Position numbers and translations under genes: made by a program. From contig JAVSMS010000001.1 of assembly GCA_032027085.1 (NCBI GenBank), positions 3,511,730-3,575,729 on the forward strand: a stretch of DNA of 64,000 nucleotides. Reading direction: 5' to 3'. Each line of letters opens with the position of its first letter. Position 1 is the stretch's first letter. Below the pieces are notes generated by a model. The model saw nothing but the letters and a program-made list of their open reading frames with translations. It was not told the origin of the DNA and ran no database searches. This DNA is from Pseudorhodoplanes sp. (GTDB taxonomy: Bacteria > Pseudomonadota > Alphaproteobacteria > Rhizobiales > Xanthobacteraceae). Below, in pieces: positions 1-9,539 of this stretch.

Positions 1-119
1 TCGCTTATGCGAAGGGATTCCTCATGGTATCGGCATCGCCGCTGACCCGATCATCGCACCATGCCGGCGATGACTTCCAGCGCCTGAAAGCGGCGCGCGA
101 GGCAAAGCTGTCGCGTTGA
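1..119 (+). CDS. lipA: Lipoyl synthase, C-terminal end (partial)
   Basis: The open frame runs in from the left edge and ends at TGA 117-119. It encodes the last 38 residues, which include the stretch [20 protein letters not shown]. That is the conserved C-terminus of radical-SAM lipoyl synthase, which inserts two sulfurs into octanoyl groups on lipoyl-dependent enzymes. The iron-sulfur motifs lie outside the window. The COQ10-like gene follows six bases later in the same direction, so the two are probably cotranscribed. Confidence 0.85.
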   Translation, partial: AYAKGFLMVSASPLTRSSHHAGDDFQRLKAAREAKLSR

Positions 120-125
120 CGACTG

Positions 126-599
126 ATGCCTCAATTCTCCACAACGCGACGGGTGCGGCACGCAGCGGCTGACATGTTCGCCCTCGTGGCCGATGTCGAG
201 CGCTATCCGGAATTCGTGCCGCTATGTAAGTCGCTGCGCATTCGCAATCGGATCGACGAGCCAGAAGGCGTGCAAATCATCGTCGCCGACATGACGGTGT
301 CCTTCAAACTGATCGAGGAGAAGTTCACCAGCCGTGTGACACTCGATCACGCTAACCTGCTTATTCTCGTCGAGTATCTTCAGGGTCCATTTAGCCGGAT
401 GCAGAACCGTTGGGAGTTTCATCCGGTTGAGGAGCAGATCTGCGACGTGAAATTCTTCATCTCTTACGAATTCAAGAGTCGCGCCCTTGGCTTTCTGATG
501 GGCACCATGTTCGAGACCGCCTTCCGTCGCTTCTCGGATGCCTTCGAGCGGCGTGCCGACGTGGTTTATGGCAAACGCGACGTCCCACGGCGAGCGTAG
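126..599 (+). CDS. COQ10/RatA-type START-domain polyketide (ubiquinone)-binding protein
   Basis: 157 residues, the full length of the family. The N-terminus (residues 1-45, with FALVADVERYPEFVPLCKSL) is the typical opening of the SRPBCC/START fold shared by mitochondrial Coq10 and bacterial RatA. These proteins bind ubiquinone-like lipids in a hydrophobic tunnel and support respiratory quinone function. RatA of E. coli was also described as a ribosome-associated toxin, but in alphaproteobacteria next to lipA the quinone role is the better inference. The start lies seven bases after the lipA stop. The next gene converges on it with a 34-bp gap. Confidence 0.85.
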   Translation: MPQFSTTRRVRHAAADMFALVADVERYPEFVPLCKSLRIRNRIDEPEGVQIIVADMTVSFKLIEEKFTSRVTLDHANLLILVEYLQGPFSRMQNRWEFHPVEEQICDVKFFISYEFKSRALGFLMGTMFETAFRRFSDAFERRADVVYGKRDVPRRA

Positions 600-633
600 C
601 CGCGCGCCGTCAGAATGCGCGATTTGAATTTGC

Positions 634-1047
634 TCAGGCCGCCGCTTTACGGGGCGCTGGCTTGATATGCGTCTCAGTCGGCTTGGTTTCCCGCTCTTCT
701 GCAAACCGGGTGGACGCGCCGAACGACGCCATGGCATATCGTTGACACGCCGTAACGTCTGCGATCACGCGTCCGAACGCGCCGGATGCCCAGTTCTGAT
801 ACTCTCGCATCAGATCGAGCGGATTCTCCGCCTGGCACATGCGTTCTGCGGCCTCGAGGGCGTGGTGCGTGCCGGTGTGCCGCCGTTCAAACCAGCCGTT
901 TGCAAATTCCTGCATCTCATTAAGAAGCTTGTCCTGGTTTTCCCAGAAGGTGCAGGCATTTTCCCGCATTGGGCCCGCCATGGTGCCGGGCAACGCAAGC
1001 ATGCGTTGTATGGCATTCACCTGCTGCGCAAAAGTGGTCTCTGTCAT
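634..1047 (-). CDS. Phasin-like protein
   Basis: 137 residues, mostly predicted helix, with no membrane segment. The central part (MREYQNWASGAFGRVIADV) resembles the amphipathic helical region of alphaproteobacterial phasins, which coat polyhydroxyalkanoate granules or act as small helical chaperone-like proteins. The C-terminus is Pro/Ala/Lys-rich. A GGAG sequence precedes the ATG. The 62-residue gene upstream lies 43 bp away on the same strand, so the two probably form a short transcription unit. The family call is by general resemblance rather than a diagnostic motif. Confidence 0.55.
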   Translation of the reverse strand: MTETTFAQQVNAIQRMLALPGTMAGPMRENACTFWENQDKLLNEMQEFANGWFERRHTGTHHALEAAERMCQAENPLDLMREYQNWASGAFGRVIADVTACQRYAMASFGASTRFAEERETKPTETHIKPAPRKAAA

Positions 1048-1090
1048 CGCCTTTACTCCCTCTACTCGCGCTTGTTGGTTTTCTTTTATT

Positions 1091-1279
1091 TCAGTCTGTT
1101 TCCCGGGGAACGGTTAGAACACTGCCGGCAAGCGCCGACTCTTGCAGCGACATCTGCGTGCGATTGGCCTCGTCGTCGAGTCCCATCCAGCGCAGCTTTC
1201 GTGCCTGCTTCAGCAGCGCGTCGGAGATTTTCTGTTCCGGCGGAACTTCGGGTGTTGCTTCGCGTGGGTGATGAATCAT
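1091..1279 (-). CDS. Small hypothetical protein (62 aa)
   Basis: The ATG at 1279 is preceded on its strand by a strong GAGGAGGAG ribosome-binding sequence, the main reason to accept this gene. The product is soluble and charged with no recognised domain. It lies directly upstream of the phasin-like gene on the same strand and probably shares its promoter, in the 300 bases above it. Function unknown. Confidence 0.55.
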   Translation of the reverse strand: MIHHPREATPEVPPEQKISDALLKQARKLRWMGLDDEANRTQMSLQESALAGSVLTVPRETD

Positions 1280-1583
1280 GGACGAACTCCTCCTCTAATT
1301 TTGTCGTCGTTTCCGGCAAATGCCGGATAATCAACGACGCTTTTTTTTGGTGGTTGATGTGAGCGATCACTGCAGCGTCATGCTGCGAAGAGTTTTGCGA
1401 CCTTTTAACGATCCAAGCTCGATTGAGTTTCAGGGCTGAATATAAAATGGAGAAAAAAAGCATTCCGAGCTTGATCTGGATCAATCGTGGATCTTTTACC
1501 CAGTTCGATGGATCGATTTCACGTGCCCCGAAGATATCGATGGATCATCAAAAAGCTGAATATCAATCGACTAAAAAAATAGT
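1280..1583. other. Intergenic region, promoter side of the phasin-like unit
   Basis: About 300 AT-richer bases between two leftward genes, with no credible coding frame. The part next to 1280 carries the ribosome-binding site of the 62-residue gene, and its promoter should lie here. A 9-nt direct repeat CGATGGATC occurs at 1506-1514 and 1538-1546, with further GGATC words nearby. That could be a regulator site, but nothing further supports it. Confidence 0.4.
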
Positions 1584-2093
1584 CTAGCGCCGCGCCGGCT
1601 CTTTCTCCGCCATTTCGTGCAGCATCACAAAGGCCTGCAGCACCGAGCGTTTCCGGATTTCTGCGCGGCCGGGATTACCGAACCGTCTTTCAACATGGTT
1701 CAGCAGCCCCGAGCGGGAAGCGGCGGCAAAATGCACAAGGCCGACAGGCTTGCCCCCTTCGTCTGCGGTTGGTCCGGCAATGCCGGTGACCGCGATCGTC
1801 AGATCGACCGGCGCATAGCCGAGCGCGCCTTTGGCCATGGCTTCGGCGGTTTCGCGGCTCACAGCCCCGTATTGCTTCAGGATATCTTCGGGCACGCCAA
1901 GCATCTCCTGCTTGGCTTCGTTGCTGTAGGTGATGAAGCCGCGGTCGAGCATGCCGGACACCCCCGGCACTTCCGTCAGCGTGCCCGCAACGAGGCCGCC
2001 GGTGCAGGATTCCGCTGTCGCAATCGTCAGTTTCTTGCGCTTGCAGATATCAAGCAGCCGCTTGGCCGCCTCGACAATGTCGTCGTCGATCAT
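1584..2093 (-). CDS. pncC: CinA C-terminal domain protein, nicotinamide-nucleotide amidase
   Basis: 169 residues, the stand-alone CinA-C (PncC) form without the N-terminal molybdopterin-like domain of full CinA. Family motifs are visible: [20 protein letters not shown] near residue 25, [13 protein letters not shown] and [18 protein letters not shown]. PncC deamidates NMN to nicotinate mononucleotide in the pyridine nucleotide salvage cycle. Its ATG overlaps the stop codon of ispDF by 4 nt (ATGA), so it is translationally coupled to ispDF. Confidence 0.9.
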   Translation of the reverse strand: MIDDDIVEAAKRLLDICKRKKLTIATAESCTGGLVAGTLTEVPGVSGMLDRGFITYSNEAKQEMLGVPEDILKQYGAVSRETAEAMAKGALGYAPVDLTIAVTGIAGPTADEGGKPVGLVHFAAASRSGLLNHVERRFGNPGRAEIRKRSVLQAFVMLHEMAEKEPARR

Positions 2094-3265
2094 TGCGATG
2101 GCTCCAGGGGCAACCGAACAGTCGCAGTTGCATAAGCCACGATGCCTTCGCCGCGGCCGGTGAAGCCGAGACCTTCGCTGGTCGTCGCTTTCACCGCAAC
2201 GCGCGACACGTCAATGGCGGCGATTCCGGCGATGCGCGCGCGGATCGCGTCGCGATGCGGGCCTATCTTCGGCGCCTCGCATACGATGGTCAGGTCGAGA
2301 TGCGCGATCGTGCCGCCGCGGGCCCTGACACGTTCCACCGCGAATTCAAGGAAAAGATCGGACGAGGCGCCTTTCCACTTGGGATCGGAGGGAGGAAAGT
2401 GAGTTCCGATATCACCTTCCGCGAGAGTTCCAAGCAGCGCATCGACAAGCGCGTGTAGGCCGACATCGGCATCAGAATGGCCAGAGAGACCGCGGTCAAA
2501 CGGTATACACACGCCGCCGAGCATGATGTGATCACCAGAACCAAAGGCATGCACGTCAAAACCCATCGCCGTGCGAACCTCAGTCTGGTTTGCGAGGGCC
2601 TGCGCGCGGACAAAATCTTCTGATGTCGTCAGCTTCATATTGGTGCTTTCGCCTTCAAATACGGTGACGCTCATTCCGGCCCATTCAGCCAGTGCGGCAT
2701 CATCCGAAAAATCCATCAACCCGGCTTTTTCCGCCCGGCGATGCGCGGCAAGCAGCGCCTTGAAGTCAAACGCTTGCGGCGTCTGCACCGTGCGTAATGT
2801 CGCACGGTTGATAGTCCGCATGATACGCCCGGCCGCATCGACCTCCTTCACAGTATCGTTGATCGGCAAGGCCGGCACGGCTGCTCCGGACGCCCTGCCA
2901 GCCGCGATTGCGCGATCGATGAGTGCCGGCGTGGCAAAGGGGCGGGCGGCATCATGGACCAGGACCAGATCAGGAGTGTTTGCCTCCAACGCGGATAATC
3001 CAGCCAGCACCGAGGCCTGTCGGGTCGCACCACCGAAGACAGCCTTGGGAAGCTGAAATCCGTGGCTGGCAATTTCGAAGAGATCGACGTCATCCGGATG
3101 GATCACCGGCAGGACCCTGCCGACGTCGGGATGACCGAGAAACAATCCAAGACTCGCCCGGACCGCCGACGTTTGTTCTAAGTCCCTGTATTGTTTTGGT
3201 ATTCCTGGTCCACTGCGCAATCCGCGACCAGCAGCAAGAACCAGAGCAGCAACAGAACTGGGCAT
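2090..3265 (-). CDS. ispDF: Bifunctional IspD/IspF, MEP-pathway isoprenoid enzyme
   Basis: 391 residues from the ATG at 3265. The frame opens further upstream, but the protein homologous to the family begins at [15 protein letters not shown]. Residues 1-230 are IspD (4-diphosphocytidyl-2-C-methyl-D-erythritol synthase), with the nucleotide loop [10 protein letters not shown] and the HDAARP motif. Residues 235-391 are IspF (MECDP synthase), with [27 protein letters not shown] and the end motif [14 protein letters not shown]. The fusion covers two non-consecutive steps of the methylerythritol phosphate pathway and is typical of alphaproteobacteria. It is divergent from dusB. Confidence 0.95.
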   Translation of the reverse strand: MPSSVAALVLAAGRGLRSGPGIPKQYRDLEQTSAVRASLGLFLGHPDVGRVLPVIHPDDVDLFEIASHGFQLPKAVFGGATRQASVLAGLSALEANTPDLVLVHDAARPFATPALIDRAIAAGRASGAAVPALPINDTVKEVDAAGRIMRTINRATLRTVQTPQAFDFKALLAAHRRAEKAGLMDFSDDAALAEWAGMSVTVFEGESTNMKLTTSEDFVRAQALANQTEVRTAMGFDVHAFGSGDHIMLGGVCIPFDRGLSGHSDADVGLHALVDALLGTLAEGDIGTHFPPSDPKWKGASSDLFLEFAVERVRARGGTIAHLDLTIVCEAPKIGPHRDAIRARIAGIAAIDVSRVAVKATTSEGLGFTGRGEGIVAYATATVRLPLEPSQ

Positions 3266-3411
3266 GGAAATTCGGGTCCCCAGCGAATGGAGGTTTCCTT
3301 CTAACGCATAGGCCACCTGAACTCGCAAGTTTAGGATTTTGCACTGCAGCACTTGTGTTACTGCCAATTTTGGCTAAACTCTGAGCAGCTTCGAAATGGC
3401 GCCTAAAATAT

Positions 3412-4482
3412 ATGCAGACTGTGAGTATTTCCGTCGCAGACCATCGCCCGGCTGTCGGCAGAGTTGCCTTGCCGAACCGCGTCGTGCTCGCGCCCATGTC
3501 GGGGGTCACCGACGCCCCTTTCCGTAGACTGGTCGCGCGGCTGGGTGCGGGTCTGGTCGTTTCGGAAATGATCGCGAGCGAAAAACTGGTCGAAGGCCGT
3601 CGCGATGCCAAACTCCGCGCAGAGGGCGAGGGTGTCGGCATCCATGTTGTGCAGATCGCCGGTTGTGAAGCGCGCTGGATGGCGGAAGGTGCGCGCATTG
3701 CAGAAGCGTCCGGCGCGGCCATCATCGACATCAACATGGGTTGCCCGGCCAAACACGTCATCAACGGACAATCCGGCTCGGCGCTGATGCGCGATCTCGA
3801 TCATGCATTGACGCTGATTGAGGCAACGGTTGCCGCGGTGAATGTGCCGGTCACCCTGAAGATGCGGCTTGGCTGGGACGACAGATCCATCAATGGGCCG
3901 GAGCTTGCGACACGCGCGGAGAATGCCGGCGTTCAGCTCATCACCGTTCATGGCCGCACCCGCTGCCAGTTCTACAAGGGCTTTGCGGATTGGTCGAAAG
4001 TGAGAACGGTCAAGGAGAATGTCTCGGTCCCGGTCGTTGTCAACGGCGACATCTGCAATACAGATCAGGCTGAGCGTGCGCTTACAGCGTCGGGCGCGGA
4101 CATGGTGATGATCGGACGCGCTTCGCAGGGGCGGCCATGGCTCCCCGGACAGGTGGCGCGCTATCTGGAAAGTGGCGTGCGCGAAAATGATCCGGTCATT
4201 TCCGAACAGCATGACATCGTGTCGACGCTGTATCAGGAAATGGTGACGCACCATGGCGTCGACATCGGCCGCAAGCATGCACGCAAGCATCTGTCGTCGG
4301 CTCTCGATGTTGCCGCGGAGTATGTCAGTGCGCCGGCCGATGTGCTGAAGAAGCACCGCGCCGCAGTGCTCACGGCAGAAACGCCAGGCGACACGTTGAA
4401 ATGCCTGGCAAATGCCTATTCTGCCTTTGCCGAACGCGAAGAGAAACCGTCAATGCTGAATGGTCTGAGGCCCGCAGCATGA
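3412..4482 (+). CDS. dusB: tRNA-dihydrouridine synthase B
   Basis: 356 residues, full length. FMN-dependent reduction of uridine to dihydrouridine in the tRNA D-loop is the family reaction. The TIM-barrel start ([19 protein letters not shown]), the active-site motif [20 protein letters not shown] with the catalytic cysteine, KMRLGWDD and [11 protein letters not shown] are all present. The historical name nifR3 comes from this position upstream of ntrB. Its stop overlaps the ntrB start by 4 nt, so dusB, ntrB and ntrC form one operon. Confidence 0.95.
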   Translation: MQTVSISVADHRPAVGRVALPNRVVLAPMSGVTDAPFRRLVARLGAGLVVSEMIASEKLVEGRRDAKLRAEGEGVGIHVVQIAGCEARWMAEGARIAEASGAAIIDINMGCPAKHVINGQSGSALMRDLDHALTLIEATVAAVNVPVTLKMRLGWDDRSINGPELATRAENAGVQLITVHGRTRCQFYKGFADWSKVRTVKENVSVPVVVNGDICNTDQAERALTASGADMVMIGRASQGRPWLPGQVARYLESGVRENDPVISEQHDIVSTLYQEMVTHHGVDIGRKHARKHLSSALDVAAEYVSAPADVLKKHRAAVLTAETPGDTLKCLANAYSAFAEREEKPSMLNGLRPAA

Positions 4483-5636
4483 AGATCGAACCCGCACTGG
4501 CTTCCTTCCCGGGCGTCGCTGATGCGGTCATCAATGCGTTGCCGCTGCCTGTGATCGTGGTTGCGCCAGACGGGCGCATTGCCGATGCCAATGTCGCCGC
4601 GGAGGCTTTTTTTGAATCTTCGGTCTCGCTGCTGAAACGGAACCTGTTGCGCGACATCATTCCATTCGGCAGCCCGCTGCTGACGCTGGTCGAGCAGGTC
4701 CGCGATCGCGGCGCGGCAGTCAATGAATATCGCGTCGACCTCGGCACGCCGCGTAACCCGGGCGAGCATGTCGTGGATCTTCATGTGGCGCCGTTGGTCG
4801 AACGGGCCGGCCACGTAGTTGTGATGCTGCAGGAACGCACGATCGCCGACAAGATGGACCGGCAACTCACGCATCGCGGGGCGGCGCGTTCCGTGATCGC
4901 GCTCGCGTCCATGCTGGCCCACGAGATCAAGAATCCGTTGTCCGGTATTCGCGGCGCCGCGCAATTGCTGGAACAGTCGGCCAACGACGACGATCGCACG
5001 CTCACGCGCCTGATCTGCGATGAAGCCGACCGCATCGTGAAACTGGTCGATCGCATGGAGGTGTTCGCCGACGAACGCCCGGTCGAACGCGAACCCGTCA
5101 ACATTCATGTGGTGCTGGAGCATGTGAAACGGCTCGCACAGTCGGGTTTTGCACGGCATATCCGCTTCATCGAGGAGTATGACCCCTCGCTGCCGCCGGT
5201 GCTCGCTAACCGGGATCAGTTGATTCAGGTGTTCCTCAATCTGGTGAAGAATGCAGCGGAAGCTATCGGCGAGAATGCCATTGACGGTGAAATCCAGCTG
5301 TCCACCGCATTCCGGCCCGGAGTGCGGCTGACCTTGCCAGGCAGCAAGACAAGGGTCTCGCTGCCCATGGAATTCTGCATCAAGGACAACGGCCCCGGGG
5401 TTCCGGCGGACCTGTTGCAGCACCTGTTCGATCCGTTTGTGACTACCAAGCCCTCCGGATCTGGCCTCGGACTTGCATTGGTCGCCAAGATCATCGGGGA
5501 CCATGGCGGGATCATCGAATGCGATTCCCAGACCCGCCAGACGGTCTTCAGGGTGTTGATGCCAATGTATGCCGCCAGCGAGAGCCGCCTGGACCAGTTC
5601 GAAGTCGCTGAAATGGCAAGCGAGGCCAATCCATGA
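4479..5636 (+). CDS. ntrB: Nitrogen regulation sensor histidine kinase NtrB
   Basis: 385 residues from the ATG at 4479, chosen because it overlaps the dusB stop (ATGA) and gives the normal N-terminus. A PAS-like sensor region covers about residues 1-115. The phospho-acceptor H-box [15 protein letters not shown] follows, then N, G1 ([11 protein letters not shown]) and G2 (GSGLGLALV) ATP-binding boxes. There is no membrane segment, as expected for this soluble kinase. It receives nitrogen status through PII protein and phosphorylates or dephosphorylates NtrC, encoded 43 bp downstream. Confidence 0.95.
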   Translation: MKIEPALASFPGVADAVINALPLPVIVVAPDGRIADANVAAEAFFESSVSLLKRNLLRDIIPFGSPLLTLVEQVRDRGAAVNEYRVDLGTPRNPGEHVVDLHVAPLVERAGHVVVMLQERTIADKMDRQLTHRGAARSVIALASMLAHEIKNPLSGIRGAAQLLEQSANDDDRTLTRLICDEADRIVKLVDRMEVFADERPVEREPVNIHVVLEHVKRLAQSGFARHIRFIEEYDPSLPPVLANRDQLIQVFLNLVKNAAEAIGENAIDGEIQLSTAFRPGVRLTLPGSKTRVSLPMEFCIKDNGPGVPADLLQHLFDPFVTTKPSGSGLGLALVAKIIGDHGGIIECDSQTRQTVFRVLMPMYAASESRLDQFEVAEMASEANP

Positions 5637-5679
5637 CCCGCAATAACGCAATAATGTGACAAGCGAGGTTGACGCCTAG

Positions 5680-7122
5680 ATGCCCGCAGGAAGCATTTTG
5701 GTTGCCGACGACGACGCCGCAATCCGGACCGTGCTCAATCAGGCACTGTCGCGGGCGGGGTACGAAGTCAGGTCCACGAGCAATGCGGCGACCCTCTGGC
5801 GATGGGTCAGCCAGGGCGACGGCGATCTCGTGATCACCGACGTCGTCATGCCGGACGAGAACGCCTTTGAACTCATTCCGCGGATCAAAAAACTCCGCCC
5901 CGACCTGCCCATCGTCGTAATGAGCGCGCAGAACACCTTCATGACGGCGATCCGGGCGTCCGAGCGGGGCGCCTACGAATACCTTCCCAAGCCTTTCGAT
6001 CTGAAAGAGCTGATCGGCATCGTCGGCCGCGCCTTGTCCGAACCCAAGGATAGGCCGCGCGCGAGCAGCAAGCCGGAAGACTTCGACGCGTCCATGCCGC
6101 TGGTCGGGCGTTCACCGGCGATGCAGGAAATCTACCGGCTGCTGGCGCGCCTGATGCAGACCGATCTGACGGTCATGATCACCGGCGAATCCGGGACCGG
6201 CAAGGAACTGGTGGCGCGGGCGCTGCACGATTTCGGCAAACGCCGGAACGGACCATTCGTTGCGATCAATATGGCCGCGATCCCGCGCGATCTGATTGAA
6301 TCCGAACTGTTCGGTCATGAGAAGGGCGCCTTCACCGGCGCCAATGCCAAGAGTCCGGGGCGATTTGAACTGGCAGAGGGGGGGACGTTATTCCTCGACG
6401 AAATCGGCGACATGCCGATGGAAGCCCAGACCCGTTTGCTGCGCGTGCTGCAACAGGGCGAGTACACGACGGTGGGCGGGCGCACGCCCATCAAGACCGA
6501 CGTCCGGATCGTGGCCGCAACCAACAAGGATCTGCGCATCCTGATCCAGCAGGGCCTTTTTCGCGAAGACCTGTTTTTCCGCCTGAATGTTGTGCCATTG
6601 CGCCTGCCGCCGCTGCGGGAGCGCACGGAGGACATTCCCGACCTGATCCGACACTTCTTTGCGCAAGCCGAGCGCGAGGGTCTGCCGCCCAAGCAGATCG
6701 ATCAAGCGGCGCTCGACCGGCTCAAGCGTTATCCATGGCCGGGCAACGTCCGCGAACTGGAAAATCTCGCCCGGCGTCTGGCGGCGTTGTACCCGCAGGA
6801 GACCATTTCGCTCGCGGTCATGGAAACCGAGCTCGCCCAACCGGCCGTTGTGCAGGAGACTGGAAGCGCGGCGAATGACGGCCTTTCGGCGGCGGTGGAG
6901 CGCAATCTGGCCCGCTATTTTTCCACCTTTGCCGACGGCCTGCCGCCCCCGGGGCTCTACCACCGCATTCTCCGCGAGGTGGAATATCCGCTGCTGACGG
7001 CGGCCCTCGCGGCAACACGCGGCAACCAGATTCGGGCCGCAGACTTGCTCGGCGTCAACCGCAATACTCTGCGTAAGAAGATCCGCGATCTGGATATTCA
7101 GGTGATCCGGACTAGCAACTGA
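5680..7122 (+). CDS. ntrC: Nitrogen regulation sigma54 activator NtrC
   Basis: 480 residues. The receiver domain occupies about residues 1-120, with phospho-acceptor Asp54 in [14 protein letters not shown]. The AAA+ domain follows at about 140-370, with Walker A GESGTGKE, an intact GAFTGA loop in [15 protein letters not shown] that contacts sigma54, and the Walker B region [14 protein letters not shown] Fis-type helix-turn-helix ends the protein ([17 protein letters not shown]). All key residues are present, so this should be a functional activator of nitrogen assimilation genes. Confidence 0.96.
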   Translation: MPAGSILVADDDAAIRTVLNQALSRAGYEVRSTSNAATLWRWVSQGDGDLVITDVVMPDENAFELIPRIKKLRPDLPIVVMSAQNTFMTAIRASERGAYEYLPKPFDLKELIGIVGRALSEPKDRPRASSKPEDFDASMPLVGRSPAMQEIYRLLARLMQTDLTVMITGESGTGKELVARALHDFGKRRNGPFVAINMAAIPRDLIESELFGHEKGAFTGANAKSPGRFELAEGGTLFLDEIGDMPMEAQTRLLRVLQQGEYTTVGGRTPIKTDVRIVAATNKDLRILIQQGLFREDLFFRLNVVPLRLPPLRERTEDIPDLIRHFFAQAEREGLPPKQIDQAALDRLKRYPWPGNVRELENLARRLAALYPQETISLAVMETELAQPAVVQETGSAANDGLSAAVERNLARYFSTFADGLPPPGLYHRILREVEYPLLTAALAATRGNQIRAADLLGVNRNTLRKKIRDLDIQVIRTSN

Positions 7123-7276
7123 GCAATTCATCGGCCGATCGGATTTGTTCACCGGCCGATCGAACTGCTTGGGGCGGGTTCGCCCCGGAATTGTCGCAAT
7201 CACGCAACATTGTTGTATAAATACATCAAGCCTTCTCCCAGAGGGCGCAATCGTCTATTCCCGCAAATGGGGCTTC

Positions 7277-9532
7277 ATGGCGAGCACTGAGCAGACCGTG
7301 CCAATGGATCGATTGGCTGGCCCTCCCACCATGGGCAGATTCGCGACGCGCTGGATCGGCCCGATTGCCGTCGGCATCGCGCTCCTTTCGGCCCTGGCGA
7401 CCTTTCTCGTCCTGTCGGGGCTGACCCCCTTCCTGCCGACGCACGACCTCGTCGTCAGCCTGCTGCTGGTCAACGCGGTGGCGGCGCTGGTGCTTGTTTT
7501 GGTGATCGCGCGCGAAGTGTGGGCGATCGTTCAGGCGCGGCGCCGGGGCAGGGCGGCGGCGCGTCTGCATGTGCGGATCGTCGGCTTGTTCGCCGTCATC
7601 GCCGCGGTTCCGGCCATCCTGGTCGCGATCGTGGCCAGCATCACCCTCGACCGCGGCCTCGATCGCTTCTTTTCCACCCGCACCAGGGCCGTCATCCAGA
7701 ATTCGCTCGCTGTGTCGGAAGCGTATCTGCGCGAGCACGCGCAGATGATCCGTGGCGACATCATCGCAATGGCGACCGATATCAGCCGCGCCAAGACATT
7801 GTTCGACACCGATCGCGACCGCTTCCGCCAATTGTTGACTGCGCAAGCCACCGTTCGCGGCCTGCCGGCCGCCGTCATGCTTGACGGCGAATTGAATGTC
7901 GTCGAACGCAGCAATCTGCGCACCTCGCAGGACTTCAATGTTCCGTCCAAGGAAACGCTCGACACCATCACCGAGACCGAACCTCAGATCGCCCTGATCC
8001 CTGACGCCAATTACGTGGCGGCGATCATCCGGCTGCGTTCATTCGACAAAACGTTTCTTTACGTGACACGGCCGCTCGATCCGCGCGTCGTGGCACAGCT
8101 CCGCGAAACCCGCGCCAGTGTGAGCGAATATGCCTTGCTGGAATCCCGCCGGCTCGGCGTGCAGGTCGCATTTGGGCTGATGTACACGGTCATCGCGCTG
8201 ATCGTTCTGCTGTCTGCAATTCTGATCGGTCTGAATTTCGCGAACAAGCTGGTGGCGCCGATCCGACGCCTGATCGGCGCCGCCAATATCGTCTCGACCG
8301 GCAACCTGCATGTTCAGGTCCCGGTTCGCAGATCGGAAGGCGACCTCGGCCAGCTCGGCGAAACCTTCAACCGGATGACGCATGACTTGCGCACCCAGCG
8401 CGACGATCTGATGCGGGCCAGCGAATTGATCGACAGCCGACGGCGCTTCACCGAGGCGGTGCTGGCCGGCGCCAGCGCCGGGGTGATCGGCGTCGATCAC
8501 GACAGCCGCACCAGCATCCTCAACCGATCGGCCGAGCATCTGATTGGACGGACGGAAAACGAAGCGCTTGGCAAGCCGCTGCTCGAAATCTTCCCGGAAC
8601 TCTCCGAGATCATGGGTCAGGCGGCCGAGAGCGGACAACGCCTGACGCAGGGGCAGGTCACGATCAACCGCCGCGGGCGCGAGCGAAATCTGTCGGTGCG
8701 GGTGACCAGCGAACAATCGGCAGAGGCCGAGCATGGCTATGTTGTCACCCTCGACGACATCACCGAGCTGGTGATCGCGCAACGCACATCGGCCTGGGCC
8801 GATGTAGCGCGCCGCATTGCGCATGAAATCAAGAACCCGCTGACGCCAATCCAGCTTTCGGCAGAACGTCTGCGCCGCAAATACGGCAAGGCGATCACCG
8901 AGGATCGCGCCGTTTTCGAACAATGCACAGACACCATCGTTCGGCAGGTCGACGACATCCGGCGCATGGTCGACGAATTCTCACGCTTTGCCCGCATGCC
9001 GAAGCCGGTGATGGAAGCGGAAGATGTCGCCGACACGGTCCGGCAGACCGTCTTTTTGATGCGCGTCGGACACGCCGATATCGATATTGATCTCAAACTT
9101 TCGGAGGACCCGATGCCTGCGCAATTCGATCGCCGGCTGATCTCGCAGGCGCTGACGAACATCATCAAGAACGGCACGGAGGCGATTGCGGCGCTTCCGG
9201 AAGGTTCGGAGAAGGGACGCATCGACGTGTCAACGTCGCGCGAGAATGGCGAGATCCATATCGATATTGTCGACAACGGGGTTGGGTTGCCCGAGAAAAA
9301 CCGCTCCCGATTGCTGGAACCTTACGTAACAACGAGGGAAAAGGGCACCGGCCTCGGCCTTGCCATTGTCGGAAAAATTCTTGAAGACCATGGCGGCGGG
9401 CTTGAATTGCACGACGCCGCAGAAAAGAAGCCCGGCCAGCGTGGGGCATGGGTGAGAATTCGTTTCTTGGCCGATCCAAAGGCCGCCGCCGCTACACCTG
9501 ACAAGACACCAACCATCCAGACCGCGGGTTAA
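7277..9532 (+). CDS. ntrY: NtrY-type transmembrane sensor histidine kinase
   Basis: 751 residues from the ATG at 7277, which gives the normal N-terminus. The frame stays open upstream to 7145 without family-like sequence. Membrane segments lie in the first 120 residues (WIGPIAVGIALLSALATFLV and two more), then a periplasmic-type region, another membrane helix near residue 300 (YTVIALIVLLSAILIGLNFA), HAMP, PAS, the H-box [15 protein letters not shown] and a full ATPase (DNGVGLPEKN, GTGLGLAIV). It pairs with NtrX and has been tied to nitrogen, nitrate, redox and envelope responses in alphaproteobacteria. Confidence 0.94.
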   Translation: MASTEQTVPMDRLAGPPTMGRFATRWIGPIAVGIALLSALATFLVLSGLTPFLPTHDLVVSLLLVNAVAALVLVLVIAREVWAIVQARRRGRAAARLHVRIVGLFAVIAAVPAILVAIVASITLDRGLDRFFSTRTRAVIQNSLAVSEAYLREHAQMIRGDIIAMATDISRAKTLFDTDRDRFRQLLTAQATVRGLPAAVMLDGELNVVERSNLRTSQDFNVPSKETLDTITETEPQIALIPDANYVAAIIRLRSFDKTFLYVTRPLDPRVVAQLRETRASVSEYALLESRRLGVQVAFGLMYTVIALIVLLSAILIGLNFANKLVAPIRRLIGAANIVSTGNLHVQVPVRRSEGDLGQLGETFNRMTHDLRTQRDDLMRASELIDSRRRFTEAVLAGASAGVIGVDHDSRTSILNRSAEHLIGRTENEALGKPLLEIFPELSEIMGQAAESGQRLTQGQVTINRRGRERNLSVRVTSEQSAEAEHGYVVTLDDITELVIAQRTSAWADVARRIAHEIKNPLTPIQLSAERLRRKYGKAITEDRAVFEQCTDTIVRQVDDIRRMVDEFSRFARMPKPVMEAEDVADTVRQTVFLMRVGHADIDIDLKLSEDPMPAQFDRRLISQALTNIIKNGTEAIAALPEGSEKGRIDVSTSRENGEIHIDIVDNGVGLPEKNRSRLLEPYVTTREKGTGLGLAIVGKILEDHGGGLELHDAAEKKPGQRGAWVRIRFLADPKAAAATPDKTPTIQTAG

Positions 9533-9539
9533 TGACGAC

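Noticed and set aside
4416-5651. 411-codon open frame antisense to ntrB
   Set aside because: It mirrors the real kinase gene and has no recognisable motifs or start signals. Long antisense frames are common in high-GC DNA.
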